Positions 18,164-30,460 of a stretch of 64,000 nucleotides of DNA are shown here, piece after piece. The position numbers and the translations under genes were made by a program. The stretch is from assembly GCF_019890615.1 (NCBI RefSeq), contig NZ_JAINVZ010000027.1:19022-83021 (forward strand), written 5' to 3'. The DNA is from Streptantibioticus parmotrematis (GTDB lineage Bacteria > Actinomycetota > Actinomycetes > Streptomycetales > Streptomycetaceae). The stretch's first letter is position 1. Each line of letters opens with the position of its first letter. The notes beneath the pieces are model-generated. The model was not told the origin of the DNA. It was given only the letters and a program-made list of their open reading frames with translations, and made no database searches.

Positions 18164-19579
18164 ATGGCCCCGCCGGGGGCCGTACCCCCACGCACGCCGG
18201 GAGCGGCCGTTATGACGGTTGCCAGGACCACCCAGCCCAGTCGGCCGCCCAGCCGCGCCACCGCCGCCACGTACGGGCCGCAGGTCGCCGACTTCGAGGC
18301 GTTGCGCGCCCAGGACCCGGAACTGGCCGGAGTGCTGCTGGCCGAGTACGAACGCCAGACGGCCGGCCTCCAGCTGATCGCCGCCGAGAACTTCGCCTCC
18401 CCGGCCGTGCTCGCCGCCCTCGGCTCGCCCCTGGCCAACAAGTACGCCGAGGGCTACCCCGGCCGGCGCCACCACGGCGGCTGCGAACTGGTCGACCTCG
18501 CCGAGCGGATCGCCGTCGAGCGGGCCTGCGCGCTCTTCGGCGCCGACCACGCCAACGTCCAGCCCTACTCGGGCTCCTCGGCCGTCCTGGCGGCGTACGC
18601 GGCCCTCCTGGTGCCCGGCGACACGGTGCTGGCGATGTCGCTGCCGCACGGTGGCCACCTCACCCACGGCAGCCCGGCCAACTTCTCCGGCCGCTGGTTC
18701 GACTTCGCCGGGTACGGCGTCGACCCGGCCACCGGGCTCATCGACTACGACGAGGTGCGCGACCTGGCGCTGGCCCGCCGCCCCAAGGCGATCGTCGCCG
18801 GTTCCATCGCGTACCCCCGCCACCTCGACCACGCCGCCTTCCGTGCGATCGCCGACGAGGTGGACGCCTACCTCGTGGTCGACGCCGCGCACACCCTCGG
18901 CCTGGTCGCCGGGGGCGCCGCGCCCAGCCCGGTGCCGTACGCCGACGTGGTGTGCGCCACCACCCACAAGACGCTGCGCGGACCCCGCGGCGGCCTGCTG
19001 CTGTGCCGGGCGGAGCTGGCGCAGCGGGTGGACCGCGCGGTCTTCCCGTTCACCCAGGGCGGGCCGCAGATGCACACCGTCGCGGCGACCGCGGTGGCGC
19101 TCGGCGAGGCCGCGAGCCCCGCGTTCCGCACGTACGCCCGGCGCACGATGGACAACGGCCGCGCACTGGCCGCCGCGCTCGCCGCCGAGGACATCGCCCC
19201 GCAGACCGGTGGCACCGACACCCACCTGGTCGCCGCGGACGTCACCGCGCTGTGCCCCGGCGGCGGCCTCGTCGCCCGCGGCCGGTGCGCCGCCGCCCGG
19301 ATCTACCTCGACAAGGTGCCGCTCCCCGGCGACCTGCGCCCGCCCGCCCCGCCCGGCCTGGTGCGCGGCGTGAGACTCGGCACAGCCGCCGTCACCACCC
19401 AGGGCATGGGGGAGCGGGAGATGACCGAGATCGCCTCCCTGGTGGCCCGCGCGCTGCGCGAGGAGCCCGGGGTGGCGGCCGACGCGGCCGCCCTGGCCTG
19501 CGCTTTCCCGCCCTATCCGGGAGGCGGCACGGAGCGCTCTGCGGCGCTCGGTGCGCAGCGCCCGGCGGGACGGACGTGA
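18164..19579 (+). CDS. glyA: Serine hydroxymethyltransferase paralogue, 471 aa
   Basis: A PLP fold-I enzyme expected to interconvert serine and glycine with tetrahydrofolate. LQLIAAENFASPAVLAALGSPLANKYAEGYPG and the PLP lysine K269 in TTHKTLRGPRGG are present. The PLP-ring motif reads VVDAAHTLGLVA where the canonical enzyme has MAHIAGLVA, and the C-terminus is extended by an Ala/Gly tail. It is therefore probably a second copy with altered substrate or role rather than the main GlyA. ATG at 18164 is favoured by a -10 box 6 nt upstream; ATG at 18212 (MTVARTT) after GGGAGCGG is the alternative. Confidence 0.85.
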   Translation: MAPPGAVPPRTPGAAVMTVARTTQPSRPPSRATAATYGPQVADFEALRAQDPELAGVLLAEYERQTAGLQLIAAENFASPAVLAALGSPLANKYAEGYPGRRHHGGCELVDLAERIAVERACALFGADHANVQPYSGSSAVLAAYAALLVPGDTVLAMSLPHGGHLTHGSPANFSGRWFDFAGYGVDPATGLIDYDEVRDLALARRPKAIVAGSIAYPRHLDHAAFRAIADEVDAYLVVDAAHTLGLVAGGAAPSPVPYADVVCATTHKTLRGPRGGLLLCRAELAQRVDRAVFPFTQGGPQMHTVAATAVALGEAASPAFRTYARRTMDNGRALAAALAAEDIAPQTGGTDTHLVAADVTALCPGGGLVARGRCAAARIYLDKVPLPGDLRPPAPPGLVRGVRLGTAAVTTQGMGEREMTEIASLVARALREEPGVAADAAALACAFPPYPGGGTERSAALGAQRPAGRT

Positions 19580-19658
19580 GCTGTGTGAAGACGACGTGCA
19601 ACCGTTCGCGGTTCCTGTGTGTCCTCATCTTTGTTCACGCTCCCCGCTCGGAGGCGAA

Positions 19659-19664
19659 TAAGGT
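19659..19664 (+). promoter_or_regulatory. -10 box for the WecA/TagO-like gene
   Basis: TAAGGT lies 8 nt before the GTG at 19673, fitting a leaderless transcript. A TTGTTC at 19631 is too far upstream to be a standard -35. Confidence 0.4.
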
Positions 19665-19672
19665 GTGACACC

Positions 19673-20992
19673 GTGCGCGAATACCTCCTGACACTCTGCG
19701 TCGCAGCGGCGGTCACCTATCTGCTGACCGGCCCGGTGCGGAAGTTCGCCATCGCCGCGGGGGCGATGCCGGCCATCCGCGCCCGCGACGTGCACCGCGA
19801 GCCCACGCCCCGGCTCGGCGGCATCGCGCTCTTCGGCGGGCTGTGCGCGGGCCTGCTGGCCGCCTCGCAGCTGACCAACCTCAGTGACGTCTTCAAGCTC
19901 TCCAACGAGCCGCGCGCCCTGCTGTCGGGCGCCGGGCTGATCTGGCTGCTGGGCGTGCTGGACGACAAGTGGGGCGTGGACGCGCTGATCAAGCTCGGCG
20001 GCCAGATGATCGCCGCCGGTGTGATGGTGATGCAGGGGCTCACCATCCTGTGGCTGCCGGTGCCCGGTGTCGGGCCGGTCGCGCTCAGCCCGATCCAGTC
20101 GACGCTGCTGACGGTGGCGCTGGTCGTCATCACCATCAACGCGGTCAACTTCGTCGACGGCCTCGACGGCCTGGCCGCGGGCATGGTGTGCATCGCCGCG
20201 ATCGCGTTCTTCCTGTACGCCTACCGGCTGTGGTTCGGCTACGGCGTCGAGCAGGCGGCGCCCGCGGCCCTGTTCAGCGCCATCCTGGTCGGCATGTGCG
20301 CGGGCTTCCTGCCGCACAACATCCACCCGGCCCGCATCTTCATGGGCGACTCCGGATCGATGCTGATCGGCCTGGTCATGGCGGCCTCCGCGATCTCGGT
20401 CACCGGCCAGGTCGACCCGGACGTCATCACCAACACCACCGGGTCGCTGCGCAGCACCGTGCACGAGATGGTCCCGGTCTACATCCCGCTGCTGCTCCCG
20501 CTCACCCTGATCGCCATCCCGGCCGCCGACCTCGTGCTCGCCGTGGTGCGCCGCACCTGGAACGGGCAGTCGCCGTTCGCCGCCGACCGCGGCCACCTGC
20601 ACCACCGGCTGCTGGAGATCGGGCACTCGCACAGCCGGGCCGTGCTGATCATGTACTTCTGGTCGGCGCTGATCGCGTTCGGCACGGTCGCGTTCTCGGC
20701 CCGCTCCTCCAGCATGTGGATCCTGCTGGTCGTGGTGGTGCTGAGCGGGCTCGGCCTGGTCGTGCTGCTCTCCCCGCGCTTCAAGCCGCGCGCCCCGCGC
20801 TGGGCCGAGGGCTTCCTGCCGCCGCGTTACCGGGCCGGTGCCCGGGCGGCCGCCGCTGCCGCGACGGATGCCGACGCCGCCGCCGATGCCGCGCCCCGCG
20901 AGGCCGGGACGCTCACCGGACTGCACGGCGCGACGGCGATCGGTGACCGCACGCCCCAGACCGAGCGACAGAGCGTCACCAGCGTCAGGTGA
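19673..20992 (+). CDS. WecA/TagO-like undecaprenyl-phosphate sugar-1-phosphate transferase, 439 aa
   Basis: A polytopic membrane enzyme with about ten helices that loads UDP-GlcNAc-1-phosphate (or a related sugar) onto undecaprenyl phosphate, starting wall-polymer synthesis. Signature motifs of the MraY/WecA family are GVLDDKWGVD, NAVNFVDGLDGLAAG and IFMGDSGSM, followed by the cytoplasmic RGHLHHRLLEIGHSH that marks the WecA rather than the MraY branch. The C-terminal 60 residues are an Ala/Asp-rich low-complexity tail. GTG at 19673 follows a leaderless-type -10 box. It precedes the atp operon, as I recall from other Streptomyces. Confidence 0.9.
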   Translation: MREYLLTLCVAAAVTYLLTGPVRKFAIAAGAMPAIRARDVHREPTPRLGGIALFGGLCAGLLAASQLTNLSDVFKLSNEPRALLSGAGLIWLLGVLDDKWGVDALIKLGGQMIAAGVMVMQGLTILWLPVPGVGPVALSPIQSTLLTVALVVITINAVNFVDGLDGLAAGMVCIAAIAFFLYAYRLWFGYGVEQAAPAALFSAILVGMCAGFLPHNIHPARIFMGDSGSMLIGLVMAASAISVTGQVDPDVITNTTGSLRSTVHEMVPVYIPLLLPLTLIAIPAADLVLAVVRRTWNGQSPFAADRGHLHHRLLEIGHSHSRAVLIMYFWSALIAFGTVAFSARSSSMWILLVVVVLSGLGLVVLLSPRFKPRAPRWAEGFLPPRYRAGARAAAAAATDADAAADAAPREAGTLTGLHGATAIGDRTPQTERQSVTSVR

Positions 20993-21331
20993 CAAAGCGC
21001 GGCCATCCGGACGAACCGGCTGCTCCGGACGGCGGTCAGCCGAAAGCGCTCATCTGTAGCCCCCAAGTGTGACAGTGAGCACACGATGTAGGTAAAGACC
21101 TCATCAAATAGTTTGTGATACCGTTCACGAAAGCCAGGACGTGAGCCGAAGGCCAGGGCGGAATCCCCAGCACTGGTCGTGCGGCCGCGGTCCTCCCGCC
21201 TCCCGACCGCGGGACGGGAGGCGCCCCGCCCGGCCTTATCCTCGATCAACACACCGGCCCGCCGCCCGGGCCGACGCTCGTCCAGGCACGCACGCGCCAC
21301 CCGCCCCCGACCCACGCCGGAGCTGCCCCCC
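20993..21331 (+). promoter_or_regulatory. Region upstream of the atp operon, with two GTG-N8-CAC dyads
   Basis: 339 nt without a gene. Two inverted repeats of the same form occur, GTGACAGTGAGCAC (21069-21082, inside the longer GTGTG...CACAC 21067-21084) and GTGATACCGTTCAC (21115-21128), with centres 46 bp apart. They resemble the Streptomyces Crp site GTG-N6-GN-CAC only in part. TAGTTT between them (21109-21114) may be a -10. No ribosome binding site precedes this point. Confidence 0.45.
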
Positions 21332-21787
21332 ATGCAGTCCAACGACGCCCGGATCCTCCGGGGCGCCGCGATCGTCGCCGCCCCGGTGGGAATCATCGCC
21401 ACTGTCGTCAGCGCGCTCGTCGCGGGCGGCAAGGGCCTGATCGGTGGTGCCGTCGCGCTCGCCGTGGTCGCCGTCTTCTTCGGCCTCGGCTCCTGGGCCG
21501 TGATGCGCCTGACGCAGGACCGCCCCCAGGCCGCCATGATGGCCGGCCTCCTGGTCTACACGGTGCAGATCCTGGTCATCGGCGTCTTCATCGTCGTCTT
21601 CAGCGGAACCACCCTCTTCAGCCCCCGCGCCTTCGGCATCAGCCTGCTGGTCACCGCGCTCTCCTGGGTGGGCGGACAGGTCAAGCAGACCCTCACCAGC
21701 CGCATGCTCTACGTCGACCCCAAGCCCTCCGTGCCGGCCAAGCGGGACGCGGACCTGGTGAAGACGGAGCCCGGCGATGGCGTATAA
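21332..21787 (+). CDS. atpI: ATP synthase accessory protein AtpI, 151 aa
   Basis: A small four-helix membrane protein at the head of the atp operon. Its family is thought to help assemble the c-ring or supply Mg2+. Helices lie at about 9-30, 34-55, 67-92 and 97-115, and the C-terminus is charged and cytoplasmic. ATG at 21332 has only a weak upstream GGAG. Sequence conservation in this family is low, so position in the operon is the main support. It is separated from atpB by 285 nt. Confidence 0.85.
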   Translation: MQSNDARILRGAAIVAAPVGIIATVVSALVAGGKGLIGGAVALAVVAVFFGLGSWAVMRLTQDRPQAAMMAGLLVYTVQILVIGVFIVVFSGTTLFSPRAFGISLLVTALSWVGGQVKQTLTSRMLYVDPKPSVPAKRDADLVKTEPGDGV

Positions 21788-22072
21788 GGGGCGGGTAAAG
21801 CCGGTTGATCCCCATCTGCTATCGTCCGGAATCGCATCCGGCCGTGGGGGCCCCTCTCGTTCGAAGACGGTGCCGCCCCCTCGGCCAGCGGTGTACTCGG
21901 ACCCGGATCGGCACGCACGGCACGGGGCCCGGGTGCCCGGTCTTCGGTGCAGGCTCCCAGTGGACCGCGGTGGCTCCGCCACGCCATGTCCCCAGTGCCG
22001 ACCAGCGGCTCCACCAGCCGCGCTGACACACAAGGTTGCAGTTACTTATGCGTCACGACGAAGGAGTCACGG
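21788..22072 (+). other. atpI-atpB intergenic region, 285 nt
   Basis: No gene is seen. CTGCTATCGT near 21830 includes a -10-like TATCGT and could mark an internal promoter. AAGGAG at 22061-22066 is the atpB ribosome binding site. Confidence 0.3.
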
Positions 22073-23204
<1,132 letters not shown>

Positions 23205-23245
23205 GCTAGTCACCAACCAGTAGCCACTCGACGAAAGGTTCAGAC

Positions 23246-23785
23246 ATGATCGCCTTCCTGGCTGAGGGAGGAGCGCAGAACCCGCTCATCCCCGACACCA
23301 CGGAACTGATCGTCGGCCTGCTCTGCTTCTTCATCGTCTTCGGCGTCCTCGGAAAGAAGCTCCTGCCGAACATCCAGAAGACCCTGGAAGAGCGCCGCGA
23401 CGCGATCGAGGGTGGCCTGGAACGCGCGGAGAAGGCCCAGGAAGACGCCACCCGGACGCTTGAGCAGTACAAGGCCCAGCTCGCCGAGGCCCGCCACGAG
23501 GCCAACCGGCTGCGCCAGGAGGCGCAGGAGCAGGGCGCCACGCTCATCGCCGAGATGCGGTCCGAGGGCCAGCGTCAGCGCGAGGAGATCGTCGCCGCCG
23601 GTCACACCCAGATCGAGTCCGACCGCCGCCAGGCCGCCCAGGCCCTGCGGCAGGACGTGGGCCAGCTGGCCACCGAACTGGCGGGCAAGCTGGTCGGCGA
23701 GTCCCTCGAGGACCACGCCCGGCAGAGCCGCGTGATCGACCGCTTCCTCGACGAGCTCGAGGAGAAGGCCGAGGCGGCGCGATGA
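23246..23785 (+). CDS. atpF: ATP synthase Fo subunit b, 179 aa
   Basis: The peripheral stalk. One N-terminal membrane helix (about 15-35) precedes a long charged coiled coil from KKLLPNIQKTLEERR to the C-terminus. The length is normal. ATG at 23246 has an AAAGG upstream. Its last four bases overlap the atpH start (ATGA), indicating translational coupling between the two stalk subunits. Confidence 0.95.
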   Translation: MIAFLAEGGAQNPLIPDTTELIVGLLCFFIVFGVLGKKLLPNIQKTLEERRDAIEGGLERAEKAQEDATRTLEQYKAQLAEARHEANRLRQEAQEQGATLIAEMRSEGQRQREEIVAAGHTQIESDRRQAAQALRQDVGQLATELAGKLVGESLEDHARQSRVIDRFLDELEEKAEAAR

Positions 23786-24597
23786 ACGGAGCGAGCCGCG
23801 AGGCCCTGGGCGCCGCGCGCGAGCGCCTCGACACGCTGACGGACAACACCGCCGTCGACGTGATCAAGCTCGCCGAGGACCTGGCCGCCGTGACCGCGCT
23901 GCTCGACCGTGAGGTGTCGCTGCGCCGGATCCTCACCGACCCGTCGCAGTCCGGCGAGGCCAAGGCCGGGCTGGTGACGCGTCTGCTGTCCGGTCAGGTC
24001 GGCAGCGAGACCTCCGACCTGGTGGCCGGCCTCGTCCGGTCCCGGTGGTCCGCCCCGCGCGACCTGGTCGACGCGATCGAGGAGCTGGGCGAGAGCGCCG
24101 AGCTGATCGGCGCGCAGCGGACCGGCGTGCTGGACGACGTGGAGGACGAACTGTTCCGCACCGCGCGGATCATCGCCTCCGCCCCCGACCTGCGGGCCGC
24201 GCTCAGCGACCCGGCCGCGGAGGGCTCGGCGCGGGCCGGGCTGATCACCGGGCTGCTGGGCGGCCGGGCGCAGCCCGTCACCACCCGGCTGGTCGCGCGT
24301 CTTGTCGCGCTGCCGCGGGGCCGTAGCCTGGAAGCGGGGCTCGACGCCCTCTCCAAGCTGGCCGCGGCACGCCGCGGCCGGGTGGTCGCGGTGGTCACGA
24401 CGGCGATCCCGCTGTCCGACCAGCACAAGCAGCGGCTCGGCGCGGCGCTCGCCAAGCTGTACGGCCGCCAGGTGCACCTGAACCTCGACGTGGACCCCCA
24501 GGTCCTCGGCGGGATCATCGTGCGGGTGGGCGACGAGGTCATCGACGGCTCCGTCACCAGCCGCCTCGAAGAGGCGACCCGGCGGCTGGCCGGCTGA
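23782..24597 (+). CDS. atpH: ATP synthase F1 subunit delta, 271 aa
   Basis: Connects the b stalk to F1. The C-terminal signature VDPQVLGGIIVRVGDEVIDGSVTSRLEEATRRL is the delta/OSCP motif. At 271 residues it is longer than the usual 180, as in other actinobacteria, where the N-terminal part is duplicated or extended. It overlaps atpF by 4 nt. Confidence 0.95.
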   Translation: MNGASREALGAARERLDTLTDNTAVDVIKLAEDLAAVTALLDREVSLRRILTDPSQSGEAKAGLVTRLLSGQVGSETSDLVAGLVRSRWSAPRDLVDAIEELGESAELIGAQRTGVLDDVEDELFRTARIIASAPDLRAALSDPAAEGSARAGLITGLLGGRAQPVTTRLVARLVALPRGRSLEAGLDALSKLAAARRGRVVAVVTTAIPLSDQHKQRLGAALAKLYGRQVHLNLDVDPQVLGGIIVRVGDEVIDGSVTSRLEEATRRLAG

Positions 24598-24625
24598 CCG
24601 GCCACCAACCTAGATAGCACTGAAG

Positions 24626-24672
24626 CGGCCCTGGTTGGGCCGTAGCGGAGGTCCTCCGGGGACGAACCCCGG
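24626..24672 (+). promoter_or_regulatory. Two hairpins in the atpH-atpA gap
   Basis: CGGCCC-TGGTT-GGGCCG (24626-24642) and CCGGGG-ACGAA-CCCCGG (24656-24672) are perfect 6-bp stems inside the 129-nt gap between the Fo/delta genes and the F1 alpha gene. They may set mRNA stability or processing at the Fo/F1 boundary. Neither has a U tract. Confidence 0.5.
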
Positions 24673-24726
24673 GGCCGGGACCACCGCGAGTAACTTCGGG
24701 CCCAACAAGGAGAGCAGGGAACCCAG

Positions 24727-26298
24727 ATGGCGGAGCTCACGATCCGGCCGGAGGAGATCCGGGACGCGCTGGAGAATTTCGTCCAGTCGTACAAGCCGGA
24801 CGCGGCCTCGCGCGAGGAGGTCGGGACGGTCAGCGTTGCCGGCGACGGCATCGCGAAGGTCGAGGGTCTTCCCTCGGCCATGGCGAACGAGCTGCTGAAG
24901 TTCGAGGACGGCACGCTCGGCCTCGCCCTCAACCTGGAGGAGCGGGAGGTCGGCGCCGTCATCCTCGGTGAGTTCAGCGGCATCGAGGAAGGGCAGACGG
25001 TCCGCCGTACCGGCGAGGTGCTGTCCGTCGCGGTCGGCGAGGGCTACCTCGGCCGCGTCGTCGACCCGCTGGGCAACCCGATCGACGGCCTCGGCGAGAT
25101 CGAGACCGAGGGCCGCCGCGCCCTCGAACTCCAGGCCCCCACGGTCATGCAGCGCAAGTCGGTGCACGAGCCGATGCAGACCGGCCTGAAGGCCGTCGAC
25201 GCGATGACCCCGATCGGCCGCGGCCAGCGTCAGCTGATCATCGGCGACCGGCAGACCGGCAAGACCGCCCTCGCCGTCGACACGATCATCAACCAGCGCG
25301 ACAACTGGCGCTCGGGCGACCCGAAGAAGCAGGTCCGCTGCATCTACGTCGCCATCGGCCAGAAGGGCTCCACCATCGCGTCCGTGCGCGGCGCGCTGGA
25401 GGAGGCCGGCGCCCTGGAGTACACGACCATCGTCGCCGCCCCGGCGTCCGACCCGGCGGGCTTCAAGTACCTCGCCCCCTACACCGGGTCCGCGATCGGC
25501 CAGCACTGGATGTACCAGGGCAAGCACGTCCTGATCGTCTTCGACGACCTGTCCAAGCAGGCCGACGCCTACCGCGCGGTCTCCCTGCTGCTGCGCCGCC
25601 CGCCGGGCCGTGAGGCCTACCCGGGCGACGTCTTCTACCTGCACTCGCGTCTGCTGGAGCGCTGCGCCAAGCTCTCCGACGAGATGGGCGCCGGCTCCAT
25701 GACCGGTCTGCCGGTCGTCGAGACCAAGGCCAACGACGTGTCGGCGTTCATCCCGACCAACGTCATCTCCATCACCGACGGCCAGTGCTTCCTGGAGTCC
25801 GACCTGTTCAACGCGGGCCAGCGGCCGGCGCTCAACGTCGGTATCTCGGTCTCCCGTGTCGGTGGCTCCGCCCAGCACAAGGCGATGCGCCAGGTCTCCG
25901 GCCGTCTGCGCGTGGACCTCGCCCAGTACCGCGAGCTGGAGGCGTTCGCCGCCTTCGGTTCCGACCTGGACGCGGCCTCCAAGGCGGCCCTGGAGCGCGG
26001 CAAGCGCATGGTCGAGCTGCTCAAGCAGGGCCAGTACGCGCCGTACTCCGTCGAGGAGCAGGTCGTCTCCATCTGGGCCGGCACCAACGGCAAGCTGGAC
26101 GACGTCCCCGTCGAGGACATCCGCCGCTTCGAGCGCGAGCTGCTGGACTGGCTGGAGCGCGAGAAGAAGGAGCTGCTGACCAGCATCCGCGAGGGCGGCA
26201 AGATGGGCGACGAGACCATCGAGGCGATCTCCGACGCGGTCGACACCTTCAAGAAGCAGTTCGAGACCTCGGACGGCAAGCTGCTGGGTGAGGGCTGA
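24727..26298 (+). CDS. atpA: ATP synthase F1 subunit alpha, 523 aa
   Basis: The non-catalytic nucleotide-binding subunit of the hexamer. It has an N-terminal beta-barrel, Walker [10 protein letters not shown] near residue 173, Walker B region [12 protein letters not shown], the ATP synthase alpha/beta signature [17 protein letters not shown], and a helical C-terminus. ATG at 24727 follows AAGGAGAGCAGGG. atpG begins 2 nt after its stop. Confidence 0.97.
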   Translation: MAELTIRPEEIRDALENFVQSYKPDAASREEVGTVSVAGDGIAKVEGLPSAMANELLKFEDGTLGLALNLEEREVGAVILGEFSGIEEGQTVRRTGEVLSVAVGEGYLGRVVDPLGNPIDGLGEIETEGRRALELQAPTVMQRKSVHEPMQTGLKAVDAMTPIGRGQRQLIIGDRQTGKTALAVDTIINQRDNWRSGDPKKQVRCIYVAIGQKGSTIASVRGALEEAGALEYTTIVAAPASDPAGFKYLAPYTGSAIGQHWMYQGKHVLIVFDDLSKQADAYRAVSLLLRRPPGREAYPGDVFYLHSRLLERCAKLSDEMGAGSMTGLPVVETKANDVSAFIPTNVISITDGQCFLESDLFNAGQRPALNVGISVSRVGGSAQHKAMRQVSGRLRVDLAQYRELEAFAAFGSDLDAASKAALERGKRMVELLKQGQYAPYSVEEQVVSIWAGTNGKLDDVPVEDIRRFERELLDWLEREKKELLTSIREGGKMGDETIEAISDAVDTFKKQFETSDGKLLGEG

Positions 26299-26300
26299 GC

Positions 26301-28671
<2,371 letters not shown>

Positions 28672-28695
28672 CGCCTCGCGCCCATCACGCGTGAC

Positions 28696-28720
28696 GAGGG
28701 GCGGGCTGGTCCCGCCCCTC
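28696..28720 (+). terminator. Hairpin between atpD and atpC
   Basis: A perfect 10-bp stem, GAGGGGCGGG (28696-28705) with CCCGCCCCTC (28711-28720), has a 5-nt loop. It could partially terminate the operon before atpC or protect the upstream mRNA end. Confidence 0.6.
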
Positions 28721-28733
28721 TCCCGCACCCCGT

Positions 28734-28739
28734 TATCCT
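28734..28739 (+). promoter_or_regulatory. Candidate -10 box for atpC
   Basis: TATCCT lies just downstream of the atpD-atpC hairpin and 50 nt before the atpC start. It may give atpC independent transcription. No good -35 is seen. Confidence 0.35.
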
Positions 28740-28788
28740 GTGACCCAACACCCGTCGTCCCCGGCGGGTGGAGACCCGAGGAGCCATC

Positions 28789-29163
28789 TTGGCCGAGCTG
28801 CACGTCGAGCTGGTCGCCGCCGACCGCAAGGTCTGGTCAGGTGACGCCACGATCGTCGTCGCGCGCACGGCGTCGGGCGACGTAGGCATCATGGCGGGCC
28901 ACACTCCGCTCCTGAGTGTGCTGGAGTCCGACCCGGTGACCATCCGCACCACGGACGGCGGCACCGTCGTCGCCGCGGTGCACGGAGGATTCATCACGTT
29001 CTCCGACAACAAGCTCTCGATCCTCGCGGAGATCGCCGAGCTTGCCGAGGAGATCGACGTCGAGCGCGCCGAGCGGGCTCTGGAGCGCGCCAAGTCGGAG
29101 ACCGACGGCGCCGCCCAGCGTCGCGCCGACGTCCGGCTGCGTGCCGTCACGGGCGCGCGCTGA
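28789..29163 (+). CDS. atpC: ATP synthase F1 subunit epsilon, 124 aa
   Basis: Regulatory rotor subunit. The N-terminal beta-sandwich (AELHVELVAADRKVWSGDATIVVARTASGDVGIMAGHTPLLSVLE) and the C-terminal helix pair rich in Glu and Arg match the family. The start is TTG at 28789 after GAGGAG (28778-28783). The gene is 117 nt from atpD, unlike the tight spacing of the rest of F1, with a hairpin between. A strong double terminator follows. Confidence 0.95.
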   Translation: MAELHVELVAADRKVWSGDATIVVARTASGDVGIMAGHTPLLSVLESDPVTIRTTDGGTVVAAVHGGFITFSDNKLSILAEIAELAEEIDVERAERALERAKSETDGAAQRRADVRLRAVTGAR

Positions 29164-29178
29164 CACCACGCGACCCAA

Positions 29179-29235
29179 GGCCGCGGACCGCTCACGAGGC
29201 GGTCCGCGGCCCGGTCGCACCGCGAGCGGTTTTTT
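29179..29235 (+). terminator. Terminator of the atp operon
   Basis: A perfect 13-bp stem, GGCCGCGGACCGC (29179-29191) with GCGGTCCGCGGCC (29199-29211), is followed by a small CCG-CGAG-CGG hairpin and a run of six T at 29230-29235. It is one of the few terminators here with a true T tract. Confidence 0.88.
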
Positions 29236-29286
29236 CTCTGATACGGGTCCGGCCACGGCGGACGTGAGGCGAGGAGGTCGACGGGC

Positions 29287-29733
29287 ATGGTCCTCGCTCT
29301 GCAGGTGTTCGGCGTGGTCGTGGCGGTCGCCGCGCTGGGCCTGTTCGTCTTCGGCCTGCGCCGCCGCCTGATCCAGCGCCCCGGCGGCACCTTCGACTGC
29401 TCGCTGCGCGTCCCCGGCGACCCGGCGGCCGAGCCGTCCGGCAAGGGCTGGGTGTACGGCGTGGCGCGCTACAGCGGTGACCGCGTCGAGTGGTTCCGGG
29501 TCTTCTCCTACGCGCCCCGGCCGCGGCGCGTCCTGGAACGCGCCGCGATCGAGGTCGTCCAGCGCCGCACGCCGCAGGGCGAGGAGGAACTCGCGCTGCT
29601 GTCGGACGCGTACGTGCTGACCTGTACGCACCAGGGCGAGACCCTGGAACTGGCGATGAGCGAGGACGCCCTGACGGGCTTCCTCGCCTGGCTGGAGGCA
29701 GCCCCGCCCGGCCAGCGCGTCAACGTGGCCTGA
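29287..29733 (+). CDS. DUF2550 family membrane protein, 148 aa
   Basis: One N-terminal membrane helix (about 3-25) is followed by a short basic stretch and a cytoplasmic domain with GGTFDCSLR, GWVYGVARYSGDRVEWFRVFS and LELAMSEDALTGFLAWLE. These match the actinobacterial DUF2550 family, which as I recall lies directly after atpC in Streptomyces and mycobacteria. The function is unknown. ATG at 29287 follows GAGGAGGTC. It is separated from atpC by the operon terminator. Confidence 0.88.
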   Translation: MVLALQVFGVVVAVAALGLFVFGLRRRLIQRPGGTFDCSLRVPGDPAAEPSGKGWVYGVARYSGDRVEWFRVFSYAPRPRRVLERAAIEVVQRRTPQGEEELALLSDAYVLTCTHQGETLELAMSEDALTGFLAWLEAAPPGQRVNVA

Positions 29734-29790
29734 GCGGCCACCCCCTCAACGCGGCCTGAAGCGGCCCGACTTCCCCTCGCCGCCACGTCC

Positions 29791-30363
29791 TCACCGCTCC
29801 CCGCCCGGCACCCACAGCACGTCCCCCCGCTCCACGTTGGCGGTCCTCGCCAGAATGAAGAGCAGGTCCGACAGGCGGTTGAGGTACTTGGCGGTGAGGG
29901 GGTTCATCTCGTCGCCGTGGCTCTCCAGCGCCGCCCACGTCGAGCGTTCCGCGCGGCGGACGACCGTGCAGGCCTGGTGGAGCAGGGCCGCGCCGGGCGT
30001 GCCGCCGGGGAGGATGAAGCTGCGCAGCTTCTCCAGCGGTTCCAGGAAGCGGTCGCAGTCCGCCTCCAGCTTGTCGACGTAGGCCTGCTCGACCCGCAGC
30101 GGCGGGTACTTCGGGTCCTCGACCACCGGCGTCGCCAGGTCCGCGCCCACGTCGAACAGGTCGTTCTGCACGCGGGTCAGCACCGCCGCGACCTCCTCGG
30201 GCAGACCGCCCAGCGCCAGCGCCACCCCGATCGCCGCGTTGGCCTCGTTGGCGTCGGCGTAAGCGCCGATGCGCGGGTCGGTCTTGCGGGCCCGGCTCAT
30301 GTCGCCCAGGGCGGTCGTGCCGTCGTCCCCGGTCCGGGTGTAGATGCGCGTCAGATTGACCAT
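29791..30363 (-). CDS. Cob(I)yrinic acid a,c-diamide adenosyltransferase, PduO type, 190 aa
   Basis: Transfers the adenosyl group of ATP to cob(I)alamin to make coenzyme B12. The N-terminal ATP loop IYTRTGDDGTTAL, the motif VVRRAERSTW with the catalytic Arg and Glu, and NRLSDLLFILAR identify the PduO/EutT-like trimeric family. The ATG at 30363 has a -10 box TAGAGT 8 nt upstream, so it is probably leaderless. It is convergent with the DUF2550 gene. Its product supplies the cofactor of the acyl-CoA mutase encoded at 57 kb and its chaperone MeaB at 50.6 kb. Confidence 0.93.
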   Translation of the reverse strand: MVNLTRIYTRTGDDGTTALGDMSRARKTDPRIGAYADANEANAAIGVALALGGLPEEVAAVLTRVQNDLFDVGADLATPVVEDPKYPPLRVEQAYVDKLEADCDRFLEPLEKLRSFILPGGTPGAALLHQACTVVRRAERSTWAALESHGDEMNPLTAKYLNRLSDLLFILARTANVERGDVLWVPGGER

Positions 30364-30371
30364 GCGCCAGA

Positions 30372-30377
30372 CTCTAG
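30372..30377 (-). promoter_or_regulatory. -10 box of the adenosyltransferase gene
   Basis: TAGAGT on the minus strand ends 8 nt before the ATG at 30363, with no ribosome binding site. This fits a leaderless transcript. Confidence 0.5.
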
Positions 30378-30460
30378 GACAGGCCGCTGGACCGGGTGCG
30401 CGGGGCGCGTGCGGCGAAGAACACACCGTGACGCGGGCCTCTTCCTGCTGCGCCGGGGCG

